A stretch of 64,000 bases of DNA from Bradyrhizobiaceae bacterium. GTDB lineage: Bacteria; Pseudomonadota; Alphaproteobacteria; Rhizobiales; Xanthobacteraceae. Within the stretch, counting starts at the first letter, position 1. Each line of letters begins with the position of its first letter. Below the pieces are notes generated by a model. It searched no databases and was not told where the DNA came from. It saw nothing but the letters and a program-made list of their open reading frames with translations. Below are positions 45,269 through 52,617 of this stretch, piece by piece. A program made the position numbers and the translations under genes. The stretch covers positions 19,354 to 83,353 of the forward strand of contig PQAH01000215.1 of the NCBI GenBank assembly GCA_003105195.1. The letters run 5' to 3'.

Positions 45269-47052
45269 CGCGGCGCGTTCCCGGCCAACGCGCGCGGCAC
45301 GGCGATGGGGTGGTCCATCAGCATCTGGGCGAAGGCCTTGCCCTGCGGGTCGATGCGCAGCGAGGCGACGCCGCCGCCGCCCAGCGCGTCGTGCAGCACG
45401 AAGTTGAGCGCGTGGATGCCGGGGAGCTCGTAGCGGTCGACGCGGGTGACGCCGGTGTGGGCGAAGAAGGCGTGCACGGCCTCCGGGGTCAGGGACTGGC
45501 GCAGCCAGGGCAGGTTCTCGGGCCGGCGCGCGATGATGCCGATATTGGCGGCATTGCCCTTGTCGCCGCTGCGCCCGACCGCGAGCGCGATGAGCGGCAC
45601 CTCGGCGTCCGGCGTGACGGCGGGCGCGGGCGGCGGCGCGGCCGCCGCGGCAGGCGCAAGCGGCGCGCCCGGGGCGAAGGGCAGCGGGAGGACCTCGTCG
45701 TCGACGACAACCAGCGGCAGGAGCTCGGACTTGGGCCACAGGAAGGAGAACAGCCGGAACACCGGCTGCACGCCGGGACGTCCGGCGAAGAAGCCGGTCA
45801 GGCCCTGCGCCATGGAGGAGGCGGCGGGCGCGATCTCGCGCGCCAGGATCCCGAGCGCCTTCTCGTCGGTATGGCGGGCGCCGATCTTCAGCACCACCTC
45901 ACGGGCCGCGGCGAGCTCCGGGCGCGCGTTCGCCCCGTAGGTCGCCTCGGTGCCGAGCACTTCCAGCGAAGTCTCGGTGAAGTCCGCGAGGTTGCGACCC
46001 TTCAGCAGCCGCCGCGCGCGCGCGAGGATCGCCTCGCCGGCGCGCTGCGCCTTGGCGGCCGCGTCGCGCCCGCCGAGCGTGACGGTGCCGATCATGCGGT
46101 AGCCGTCGTGCCAGGTGGCGCTCACCTTGACGGTGTCGGTCGGGGGGCGCCCGCGCGCGCCGGCGACGCGCACCCGGTCGAGGCCCGCCTGCTCCAGGGT
46201 GACGGCGCGGAAGTCGCAAGTGACGTCGGGCAGGATGTAGGCGGCCGGGTCGCCGATCTCGTAGAGCAGCTGCTCGCCGACCGAGAGCGGCGTGACGAGG
46301 CCGCCGGTGCCCTCGGGCTTGGTGACGACGAAGCTGCCGTCGCGGGCGCACTCGGCGATCGGCATGCCCATGTCGTCCCAGCCCGGCACCTCGCGCCAGT
46401 CGGTGAAGAGGCCGCCCGTGACCTGGGCGGCGCATTCGAGCAGATGTCCCGCGAGGCTGCCCTGGGCGAGCCGGTCATGGTCGTTCCAGGACCAGCCGAA
46501 GGCGTGGACCAGCGCACCGAGGGTCACGGCCGAGTCGACGCAGCGGCCCGTGATCACCACGTCGGCACCGCGCTCGAGCGCCGCCGCGATCGGCTGCGCG
46601 CCCAGATAGGCATTGGCGCTCATGATCTTCTCGGGCAGCGGCGCGCCCGTGAACATCTCGGCGACACCCCGCGCGTGCAGCGCGTCGACGCGGTCCGTGA
46701 GGTCGTCGCCGATGACGACCGCGATCTTCAGCGTCACGCCGAGCGCCTCGGCGCGCGCCGCGAGGGCGGCGGCGGCGGCGTGCGGGTTGACCCCGCCGCC
46801 GTTGGAGACGACGCGGATGCCGCGGCGCCTGATCTCGGGGAGGAGCGGCGCCACCCCCTCGATGAAGTCCGGCACGTAGCCGAGCTCGGGCTTGCGCGCG
46901 CGCAGGCGCGCCAGCAGCGACATGGTGACCTCGGCCAGATAGTCGAAGACCAGGTAGTCGATGTCGCCGCGCTCGACGAGCTGCCTCGCGCCGTCGAGGC
47001 TGTCGCCCCAGAAGGCGGAGGCGCAGCCGATGCGGACCGGTCGTTCTGCCAT
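45265..47052 (-). CDS. atuA: Acyclic terpene utilization AtuA-family protein
   Basis: The 595-residue product is a full-length AtuA family (formerly DUF1446) protein. The N-terminal domain shows IGCASAFWGDSLDGARQLV, DYLVFDYLAEVTMSLLAR, RVVSNGGGVNPHAAA and VVITGRCVDSAVTLG. The C-terminal small domain has the hallmark IALAVGRSGDKGNAANIGI. The function of AtuA is not settled; in Pseudomonas it is required for or induced with citronellol/geraniol catabolism. Its presence next to crotonase, SDR and ligase genes, and a carboxylase 8 kb away, is the main reason to call this region Atu-like. The crotonase stop is six bases upstream of its start. Confidence 0.9.
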   Translation of the reverse strand: MAERPVRIGCASAFWGDSLDGARQLVERGDIDYLVFDYLAEVTMSLLARLRARKPELGYVPDFIEGVAPLLPEIRRRGIRVVSNGGGVNPHAAAAALAARAEALGVTLKIAVVIGDDLTDRVDALHARGVAEMFTGAPLPEKIMSANAYLGAQPIAAALERGADVVITGRCVDSAVTLGALVHAFGWSWNDHDRLAQGSLAGHLLECAAQVTGGLFTDWREVPGWDDMGMPIAECARDGSFVVTKPEGTGGLVTPLSVGEQLLYEIGDPAAYILPDVTCDFRAVTLEQAGLDRVRVAGARGRPPTDTVKVSATWHDGYRMIGTVTLGGRDAAAKAQRAGEAILARARRLLKGRNLADFTETSLEVLGTEATYGANARPELAAAREVVLKIGARHTDEKALGILAREIAPAASSMAQGLTGFFAGRPGVQPVFRLFSFLWPKSELLPLVVVDDEVLPLPFAPGAPLAPAAAAAPPPAPAVTPDAEVPLIALAVGRSGDKGNAANIGIIARRPENLPWLRQSLTPEAVHAFFAHTGVTRVDRYELPGIHALNFVLHDALGGGGVASLRIDPQGKAFAQMLMDHPIAVPRALAGNAPR

Positions 47053-47058
47053 CGGATG

Positions 47059-47835
47059 TCAGCGCCCCGTCCAGACCGGCGCGCGCTTCTCGTTGAAGGC
47101 GCGGAAACCCTCGCGCGCGTCCTCGGTGCGGGCCATCTGCGGCAGCACGCGCTGGGCGTATTCGAGGCCCTCGTCGACCGAGAGCGAGTCGAGGGTCGCG
47201 AGGGCGCGGCGGCCCATGCGGATCGCGGTGGGCGAGCTCGCCGCGATGGCGGCGACGAGCGCGTCCACCTTCTCGTCGAGCTTCTCGGCCGGCACCACGT
47301 GGTTGACCATGCCGTGGGCGAGCGCCTCGGCGGCGCCGATCGGCTCGCCGGTGACGCAGAGCTCGAGGAGCTTGCGGCGCGGGATGGTGCGCATCATCCA
47401 GGGCAGGATCATCATCGGGAAGATGCCGATGCGCGCCTCGGGGGTGCCGAGCTTCGCGCCCTCGACCGCCACGGCGAAATCGCAGGCACAGACCAGCCCG
47501 AAGCCGCCGGCAAGCGCATGGCCGTTGACGCGCGCGATCACCGGAACCGCGCAGGCGCTCATGGCGCGGAACAGCCGCACCACCGGATTGTCGACCTCGG
47601 CGGGATCGATGCGGAAGGGGTCGCCGTCGGCGTCGGGCTTGAGGTCGCCGCCGGCGCAGAACACCTTGCCGGCGCCGGTGATCACCACGGCGCGGATGGC
47701 GCCGTCCTGGTCGGCGGCGTGCACGCCCGCGAGCAGCCCGCGGAGGACCGCCTCGTTGAGGGCATTGCGCCGCCCCTCGCGGTCGATGGTCAGCCAGAGG
47801 GCCGGTCCGCGGCGCTCGCGGCGCACCTCCTGCAT
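47059..47835 (-). CDS. Enoyl-CoA hydratase/isomerase (crotonase), AtuE/LiuC-like position
   Basis: This 258-residue crotonase-fold protein has the oxyanion-hole segments VFCAGGDLKPDADGD and ARVNGHALAGGFGLVCACDF. The later acidic position is in LGTPEARIGIFPMMILP, where a Glu aligns with one of the hydratase glutamates. The start has GGGAGGAC just upstream. It is the first gene of the 42347-47835 minus-strand operon, and its promoter region contains the second proposed TetR operator only ten bases before the start codon. It could hydrate a glutaconyl-type CoA ester (inference). Confidence 0.88.
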   Translation of the reverse strand: MQEVRRERRGPALWLTIDREGRRNALNEAVLRGLLAGVHAADQDGAIRAVVITGAGKVFCAGGDLKPDADGDPFRIDPAEVDNPVVRLFRAMSACAVPVIARVNGHALAGGFGLVCACDFAVAVEGAKLGTPEARIGIFPMMILPWMMRTIPRRKLLELCVTGEPIGAAEALAHGMVNHVVPAEKLDEKVDALVAAIAASSPTAIRMGRRALATLDSLSVDEGLEYAQRVLPQMARTEDAREGFRAFNEKRAPVWTGR

Positions 47836-47844
47836 GGCGTCCTC

Positions 47845-47871
47845 CCATATTGAGTTGGATTCATTTTTGCC
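47845..47871. promoter_or_regulatory. Proposed TetR operator, copy 2
   Basis: The 27-bp element CCATATTGA-N6-TTCA-N-TTT-N-GCC repeats the sequence at 37806-37832 with 21 identical bases. Its core TGAGT-N3-ATTCA (47851-47863) is an imperfect 13-bp inverted repeat. It lies between the divergent crotonase genes (starts at 47835 and 47938), next to the minus-strand ribosome-binding site, where a bound repressor could block both directions. Confidence 0.65.
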
Positions 47872-47937
47872 GGAGACTAGCGAAGGCCGGCGGCCAAGAC
47901 AACGCCGCCGAGAATAAGGCCGAACGGGAGGATCGCC

Positions 47938-48720
47938 ATGCCTGAACTGGTGCGCTCGAGCGTGGAGGATGGAATCGCGCGGGTGGTGCTGAACCGGCCC
48001 GACCGGCTGAACGCGCTCGACATCGCGCTGGCCGAGAGCCTGCTCGACGCGCTCGCGCGGGCGGAGCGCGACCGCAGCGTCAAGGTCGTGCTGCTGACCG
48101 GCGAGGGGCGCGCCTTCATGGCGGGCGGCGACCTCGCTCTGTTCCACGCCGCCCAGGACCGGGCGGACGAGGCCGCCGGCCGGCTGATTCCGTTCTTCCA
48201 CCAGATCATCCGCGGCATCCGGCGCATGAGCGCGCCAGTGGTCGCGGGCGTGCAGGGGGCGGTCGCGGGCGGCGGGCTCGGGCTCGCGCTCGCCTGCGAC
48301 CTGGTGGTGGCGGCGGACGACGCGAGCTTCGTGCCGGCCTATACGCGGATCGGCACCAGCCCGGACGGCGGCACGACCTGGTCGATCACGCGCCTGATCG
48401 GGCAGCGGCGGGCGATGGAATGGATCATGCTCGGCGACCCGATCGGCGCCGAGGAGGCGCGCGCGATCGGGCTGATCAACCGGGTGGTGCCGGGCGAGCG
48501 GCTCGCCGCCGAGCTCGACGCGCTGGCGCGCCGCATCGCGCAGGGGCCGGCCTTCGCCTTCGCATCGGTGAAGCGCCTGGTGCACCAGGCGCCGACGGTG
48601 CCGTTCGAGGTGCAGCTCGAAGCCGAGCGCGACGCCTTCGTGGCGGCGGCCGGCACCGCGGACTTCCGCGAGGGCATCGCGGCCTTCTTCGCGAAACGCC
48701 CGGCGCGGTTCGGTTCGTAG
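47938..48720 (+). CDS. Enoyl-CoA hydratase/isomerase family protein
   Basis: Crotonase of 260 residues, divergent from the previous one and probably controlled from the same operator region. It has the oxyanion-hole motifs AFMAGGDLALFHAAQD and AGVQGAVAGGGLGLALACDL, then VPAYTRIGTSPDGGTTWSI, and ends with FFAKRPARFGS. In the LGTSPDGG-like region the second hydratase glutamate is not evident (Asp occurs), so it may be an isomerase or hydrolase, not a hydratase. GGGAGGATC precedes the ATG. A hairpin follows its stop codon directly. Confidence 0.88.
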   Translation: MPELVRSSVEDGIARVVLNRPDRLNALDIALAESLLDALARAERDRSVKVVLLTGEGRAFMAGGDLALFHAAQDRADEAAGRLIPFFHQIIRGIRRMSAPVVAGVQGAVAGGGLGLALACDLVVAADDASFVPAYTRIGTSPDGGTTWSITRLIGQRRAMEWIMLGDPIGAEEARAIGLINRVVPGERLAAELDALARRIAQGPAFAFASVKRLVHQAPTVPFEVQLEAERDAFVAAAGTADFREGIAAFFAKRPARFGS

Positions 48721-48756
48721 GGTGCAATAGCGCGCTGCAGGCGCGCGTATTGCACC
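48721..48756 (+). terminator. GGTGCAATA-type hairpin after the crotonase gene
   Basis: GGTGCAATA (48721-48729) pairs with TATTGCACC (48748-48756), with further GC pairing inside (CGCGC with GCGCG). It begins on the base after the stop codon, so it can serve as a terminator, although no T-run follows. A second, interrupted hairpin of the same kind lies 24 bases further on, so this is a repeated sequence family. Confidence 0.6.
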
Positions 48757-48780
48757 GGCAACGCGCTCGGATTCGCCGAC

Positions 48781-48992
48781 GGTGCAATACGGCGCTTCGC
48801 GCCTATTCCTACTGTGTCAGAAACTGCACTCTGAGCGTCATCCCGGCCAAGCGAGCGAAGCGAGTGCGAGCCGGGATCCATAATCGCGGCGTTCGAGATG
48901 CGGAAGTACAGGGGTTATGGATCCCGGCTCTCGCTTCGCTCGGCCGGGATGACGCCGAGAATTGTCTTCTGACACAGTAGGACTATTGCACC
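48781..48992. repeat. Second GGTGCAATA hairpin, split by a MITE
   Basis: The left arm GGTGCAATAcGGCGC starts at 48781 and the short loop and start of the right arm run to 48807. The rest of the right arm, ending TTGCACC, resumes after the inserted element and ends at 48992. Removing the 176-bp insert and one copy of CTAT restores a near-perfect hairpin equal in design to the one at 48721-48756. Confidence 0.7.
48807..48982. mobile_element. MITE-like palindromic element, 176 bp
   Basis: Perfect 16-bp terminal inverted repeats (TCCTACTGTGTCAGAA at 48807-48822 and its complement at 48967-48982) enclose an internal long imperfect palindrome. GCGTCATCCCGGCC and GAGCCGGGATCCATAA on the left are mirrored on the right. 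The flanks show a duplicated CTAT (48803-48806 and 48983-48986). There is no coding capacity, so it would be mobilised in trans. Similar TCATCCCGG/GGGATCC palindromes are common dispersed repeats in Hyphomicrobiales (recalled, not searched). Confidence 0.8.
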
Positions 48993-49017
48993 CTGCCGGC
49001 TGAGAGCGTGGGTCCGC

Positions 49018-49659
49018 TCAGATCGCGCTGACGGTGCCGCGCTCGATGCGGTAGGCGCGGGAGAGGAGGTCGGCGACGTGGACCTCGTTCGACTCGGCGA
49101 TCAGCACCGAGACGCCCTCGCTCTTGAGGTTGGCGAGCACCTCGCCGAGGCGGCGGGCGAGCGCGGGGGCGAGGCCCTCGAAAGGCTCGTCGAGCAGCAG
49201 CAGGCGCGTGCCGGCGAGCAGTGCGCGGGCGAGCGCCACCATCTTCTGCTGGCCGCCCGAGAGCTCGAGGGCACGGCGATCGCGGAAGCCGGCCACCTCC
49301 GGCATGATCCCGTAGATCCACTCCAGCCGCTGCTCGACGCCGTCCATGGCGGTCGACCAGCTCGGCACGCGGATGTTCTCCTCGACCGTGAACTCGGGCA
49401 CCAGCCGGCGGTCCTCGGGCATGTAGCCGACGCCGTGGGCGACGCGGCGATGCGCGGGCAGGGCGAGGAGATCGACATGCTCGAGCTCGGCCCTGCCGGA
49501 GGCCTGCAGCACACCCATCAGGGCGCGCATGAAGGTGGTCTTGCCGGCGCCGTTGCGGCCGATCAGGCCGCACATCTCGCCTTCGGTGACGTCGAGGGAG
49601 GCGTCGCGCACGATCGGCACCGGACCGATCGAGACCTGCAGGTTCACGACCCTAAGCAT
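49018..49659 (-). CDS. Liv-type ABC transporter ATP-binding protein LivF (importer 3)
   Basis: Compact LivF-type ABC ATPase of 213 residues with Walker A GRNGAGKTTFMR, signature LSGGQQKMVALARAL and Walker B LLLLDEPFEGLAP. It is about 20 residues shorter than importer 1 and 2 LivF proteins but has all motifs. It overlaps livG by eight bases and ends the importer operon that starts at the sigma-54 promoter near 54018. Confidence 0.9.
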   Translation of the reverse strand: MLRVVNLQVSIGPVPIVRDASLDVTEGEMCGLIGRNGAGKTTFMRALMGVLQASGRAELEHVDLLALPAHRRVAHGVGYMPEDRRLVPEFTVEENIRVPSWSTAMDGVEQRLEWIYGIMPEVAGFRDRRALELSGGQQKMVALARALLAGTRLLLLDEPFEGLAPALARRLGEVLANLKSEGVSVLIAESNEVHVADLLSRAYRIERGTVSAI

Positions 49660-50431
49660 GGGCCGCCTCCGTGCGCAGCTTGGTGCCGCTGATCAGCGTC
49701 TGCACCCGCTCGTTGGCCAGCGCCTCGGCGGGCGGCCCGTCCGCGATGATGGTGCCGTCGTAGAAGGCGAGCACCCGGTCGGCGTAGCGGCCGATGATCT
49801 CCATGTCGTGCTCGACGAACAGGATGGTGACGCGGCGGCTCTTGAGCGCGGACATCACGACGTCCATCAGGCCGAACTTCTCCTCGATCGAGATGCCGCT
49901 GGTCGGCTCGTCGAGCAGCAGGATCCGCGGCCACCCCGCCACCGCCATGGCGATGTCGAGCAGCTTGCGGATGCCCTGCGGCAGGGTGGCGACGCGCGCC
50001 TCGCGATAGCTGCCGATCTGGAACAGCTCGATCGCGGCCTCGGCCTCCGCCACGGTCTGTCCGGAGCGCAGCGGCGTGAAGGCGCGGCGCAGGATGCCGT
50101 CGGCGTCGCGGGCGATCGCAGCGGCGACGCACATGTTCTCGAACACGGTGAGCGAGGGGAAGATCTGCGCGACTTGGAACGAGCGCGAGATCCCGAGCCG
50201 GGTGATGTCGCGCGAGGCCATGCCGGTGATGTCCTTGTCGCCGAAGCGGATCGTTCCCTTGCTGGGCCGCAGATGGCCCGTCACCATGTTGACGAAGGTG
50301 GTCTTGCCGGCGCCGTTGGCGCCGATGATGCCGACGGTCTGCTCGGCCGGCACGTCGATCGTGATGTCGCGGGCGGCGACCACGCTGCCGAAGGTCTTCT
50401 CCAGGCCGGCGACGGAAAGGATCGGGGTCAT
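49652..50431 (-). CDS. Liv-type ABC transporter ATP-binding protein LivG (importer 3)
   Basis: LivG-type ATPase, 259 residues: Walker A GANGAGKTTFVN, LivG-type signature LPQGIRKLLDIAMAV, Walker B ILLLDEPTSGISIEE and the His loop ILFVEHDMEII. The ATG at 50431 overlaps the stop of livM (ATGA). Confidence 0.9.
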   Translation of the reverse strand: MTPILSVAGLEKTFGSVVAARDITIDVPAEQTVGIIGANGAGKTTFVNMVTGHLRPSKGTIRFGDKDITGMASRDITRLGISRSFQVAQIFPSLTVFENMCVAAAIARDADGILRRAFTPLRSGQTVAEAEAAIELFQIGSYREARVATLPQGIRKLLDIAMAVAGWPRILLLDEPTSGISIEEKFGLMDVVMSALKSRRVTILFVEHDMEIIGRYADRVLAFYDGTIIADGPPAEALANERVQTLISGTKLRTEAAHA

Positions 50432-51378
50432 GCGGGCTCGCCCTCCTTGCCGCGCGTCTTGCGCATGAACAGCGAGCCGAGGCCGTCGGGGACGAACAGG
50501 ATGGTGATCAGCAGCACCGAGCCGAGGATCAGCTGCCAGGCGCCGGGCAGCAGCGCCACCGCGATCGAGCGCAGCATCTCGAAGGCGAAGGAGCCGACGA
50601 AGGCGGCCGCGATCGAGCCGGCGCCGGCCAGGATGGTGACGAAGACGAAGCCGCCCGAGGTCGTCCAGTAGGCCATGTTGGGATCGACGTGGGAGATGGT
50701 CATCGCGGCGAGCGCGCCGCCGACGCCGCCGAGGATGCCGGCGATGACCAGCTTGAGGTGGATCAGCCGGTTCACCGAGAGGCCGAGGAACTCGATGCGG
50801 ATCTCGTTGTCGCGCACCGGCACCGCGATCGCGCCCGCGACCGAGCGGAAATAGACGCCGATCGCGGCGGCGGCGAGCGCCGAGAGCACCAGCACCAGCC
50901 AGAACAAGGCGAGGTTGAGCATGGCGCCCTCGGGCGCATAGCCGAGGAAGGTGGCGGGCGCCACGTTGAAGCCGTCGGTCGAGCCGAGCGCCTCGGTCTT
51001 CACCAGCACGCCGTAGAGGATCATGGACATCGCGAGGCTCAGCATCGCGAAGAAGATCTCGCGATAGCGGGCGAGCAGGAAGCCGACGAGCACGGCGAGC
51101 AGCCCGGCGGCGAGCCCGCCGAGCACGATCAGCACGAAGGCGTCGGTGATGCCGGTGAAGCGCGACACCAGGGCGACGCAATAGGCGCCGACCGCGTAGT
51201 AGAGCGCCTGGCCGAAGGAGACGAGGCCGGCGCGCCACATGATCACGAGCCCGAGCACCACCAGGGCGTGGGCGAAGGCGATGGTGGCGAGCGAGATCAG
51301 CCAGGGGGGCAGCGCCGGCGCGGCCGCGGCGAGGACCAGGAAGGCGAGAGCGCCGATCAAGGTGGAACGGTTCGTCAT
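50428..51378 (-). CDS. Liv-type ABC transporter permease LivM (importer 3)
   Basis: LivM permease, 316 residues, with about nine membrane segments and the family pattern LGLVIMWRAGLVSFGQALYY. The coupling segment IAVPVRDNEIRIEFLGLSVNR contacts the ATPases. The ATG at 51378 has GGAG about nine bases upstream, better than an ATG four codons earlier. A gap of about 100 bases without evident features separates it from livH. Confidence 0.9.
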   Translation of the reverse strand: MTNRSTLIGALAFLVLAAAAPALPPWLISLATIAFAHALVVLGLVIMWRAGLVSFGQALYYAVGAYCVALVSRFTGITDAFVLIVLGGLAAGLLAVLVGFLLARYREIFFAMLSLAMSMILYGVLVKTEALGSTDGFNVAPATFLGYAPEGAMLNLALFWLVLVLSALAAAAIGVYFRSVAGAIAVPVRDNEIRIEFLGLSVNRLIHLKLVIAGILGGVGGALAAMTISHVDPNMAYWTTSGGFVFVTILAGAGSIAAAFVGSFAFEMLRSIAVALLPGAWQLILGSVLLITILFVPDGLGSLFMRKTRGKEGEPA

Positions 51379-51479
51379 CCGTGTCTCCATCCCGTCAGGC
51401 CGGACCGCAGGGACGCGCCGACTTCCCGCCGGCGCACGATCCCGTCCGAGAACCGGTGTCCACTTTTCGGGATCATGCG

Positions 51480-52376
51480 CTAGATCTTCCTCGGCTCGGC
51501 GCGCGAGAACAGGCCGTGCGGGCGGAAGATCAGCACCAGCGCCATGACGCCGTAGATCACGAACAGCTCGATCTGCGGCACCAGGTGCACGGCGGCGGCG
51601 CGGCACAGGCCGACGATCAGGGCGCCGACCAGGGCCCCTTCCATGGAGCCCATGCCGCCGATCGCCACCACCGCGAAGGCGAGCACGATGACCTCGACGC
51701 CGATGCCGAGCGTCACGGCGATCTTCGGCGCCATCACGGCGCCGCCGAGGGCGCCCAGGATCGCGCCGAGCGCGAAGGTCGCGGTGTAGACCAGGGTGAC
51801 GTTGATGCCGAAGGCAGCGGCGGTCTCGCGGTCGAAGATCACCACGGTGAGCAGCCGGCCGGGACGCGTGTAGTTGAGCGCGTAGCTGCCGCCGAGCGCG
51901 AGCAGGCCGGCGAAGATCACGAGGCCGATATCGTAGCCCGAGAGGATCAGCGCCCCGACCTCGACATTGCCGGCCGCGACCAAGGGCTGGTAGGCGGCGA
52001 GCGAGCCCGTCCCCCAGATCAGGATCAGCATGTCCTCCAGGATCAGGAACACCGCATAGGTGATCAGCACGATCACGACCTCGTCGCGGCCATAGGCGAG
52101 ACGCAGGATGCCGCGCTCGAGGACGAGGCCGATGACGAGGCCGATCGCCATGGCGACCAGGATCATGAACAGGAACCCGCCGGCGTCCGGCAGCCCGCGG
52201 TCGAAATAGATGCCGACCGCGGTCGCCGCGCCATAGGCGCCGAAGGCGTAGAACGATCCGTGGGCGACATTGAGGATCTTCATCACCCCGAAGATCAGGG
52301 TGAGGCCGATCGCCACCACGAACAGATAGGCCGCGTAGACGAGCCCATCCGTGACGATTGCAAAGGCTGTCAGCAC
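51480..52376 (-). CDS. Liv-type ABC transporter permease LivH (importer 3)
   Basis: LivH permease, 298 residues, beginning directly with a membrane helix (FAIVTDGLVYAAYLFVVAIG), then IFGVMKILNVAHGSFYAFGAY, the diagnostic LivH loop. It has the coupling segment TVVIFDRETAAAFGINVTLVY. The start is a GTG at 52376 with no clear ribosome-binding site, and a long inverted repeat begins three bases upstream. Translation initiation may therefore be limited by RNA structure. Confidence 0.85.
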   Translation of the reverse strand: MLTAFAIVTDGLVYAAYLFVVAIGLTLIFGVMKILNVAHGSFYAFGAYGAATAVGIYFDRGLPDAGGFLFMILVAMAIGLVIGLVLERGILRLAYGRDEVVIVLITYAVFLILEDMLILIWGTGSLAAYQPLVAAGNVEVGALILSGYDIGLVIFAGLLALGGSYALNYTRPGRLLTVVIFDRETAAAFGINVTLVYTATFALGAILGALGGAVMAPKIAVTLGIGVEVIVLAFAVVAIGGMGSMEGALVGALIVGLCRAAAVHLVPQIELFVIYGVMALVLIFRPHGLFSRAEPRKI

Positions 52377-52378
52377 GA

Positions 52379-52453
52379 CCAGTGCCCCGCTTCCGAAGTT
52401 CGCGATACTGCGGCGCCCTCTGTCGCGAACTTCGGAAGCAACAGGGGCACTGG
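52379..52453. repeat. Long inverted repeat between binding-protein and permease genes
   Basis: CCAGTGCCCC (52379-52388) pairs with GGGGCACTGG (52444-52453), and the 16-base arm from 52390 to 52405 pairs perfectly with 52423-52438, leaving a 17-base loop and a small internal asymmetry. A 26-bp stem in the transcript just before livH would be very stable. It resembles REP-type stem-loops that raise binding-protein over permease expression; a dispersed repeat is possible. Confidence 0.75.
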
Positions 52454-52570
52454 CAGCTTGTTGATTTTCGAGTGCCCCTTATCGATTGGAAGCTCCCGGA
52501 CGAGCAGCGGCACACGCTGCAGGAACTTCGAATCGCGGCACTCGTCGTTCCGGCGAGACGCTGCCAAGGA

Positions 52571-52594
52571 GAGGCCGCGCCGAAGCGCGGCCTC
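52571..52594 (-). terminator. Perfect stem-loop with UUCG tetraloop after the binding-protein gene
   Basis: GAGGCCGCGC (52571-52580) and GCGCGGCCTC (52585-52594) form a perfect 10-bp stem. Read in the direction of transcription (minus strand) the loop is TTCG closed by C-G, the extra-stable tetraloop type. It lies 24 bases after the stop codon at 52618. There is no long T-tract, so partial termination or 3'-end protection is more likely than full termination. Confidence 0.65.
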
Positions 52595-52617
52595 GTTCGA
52601 TCAGCGGGCCGGAGGCC

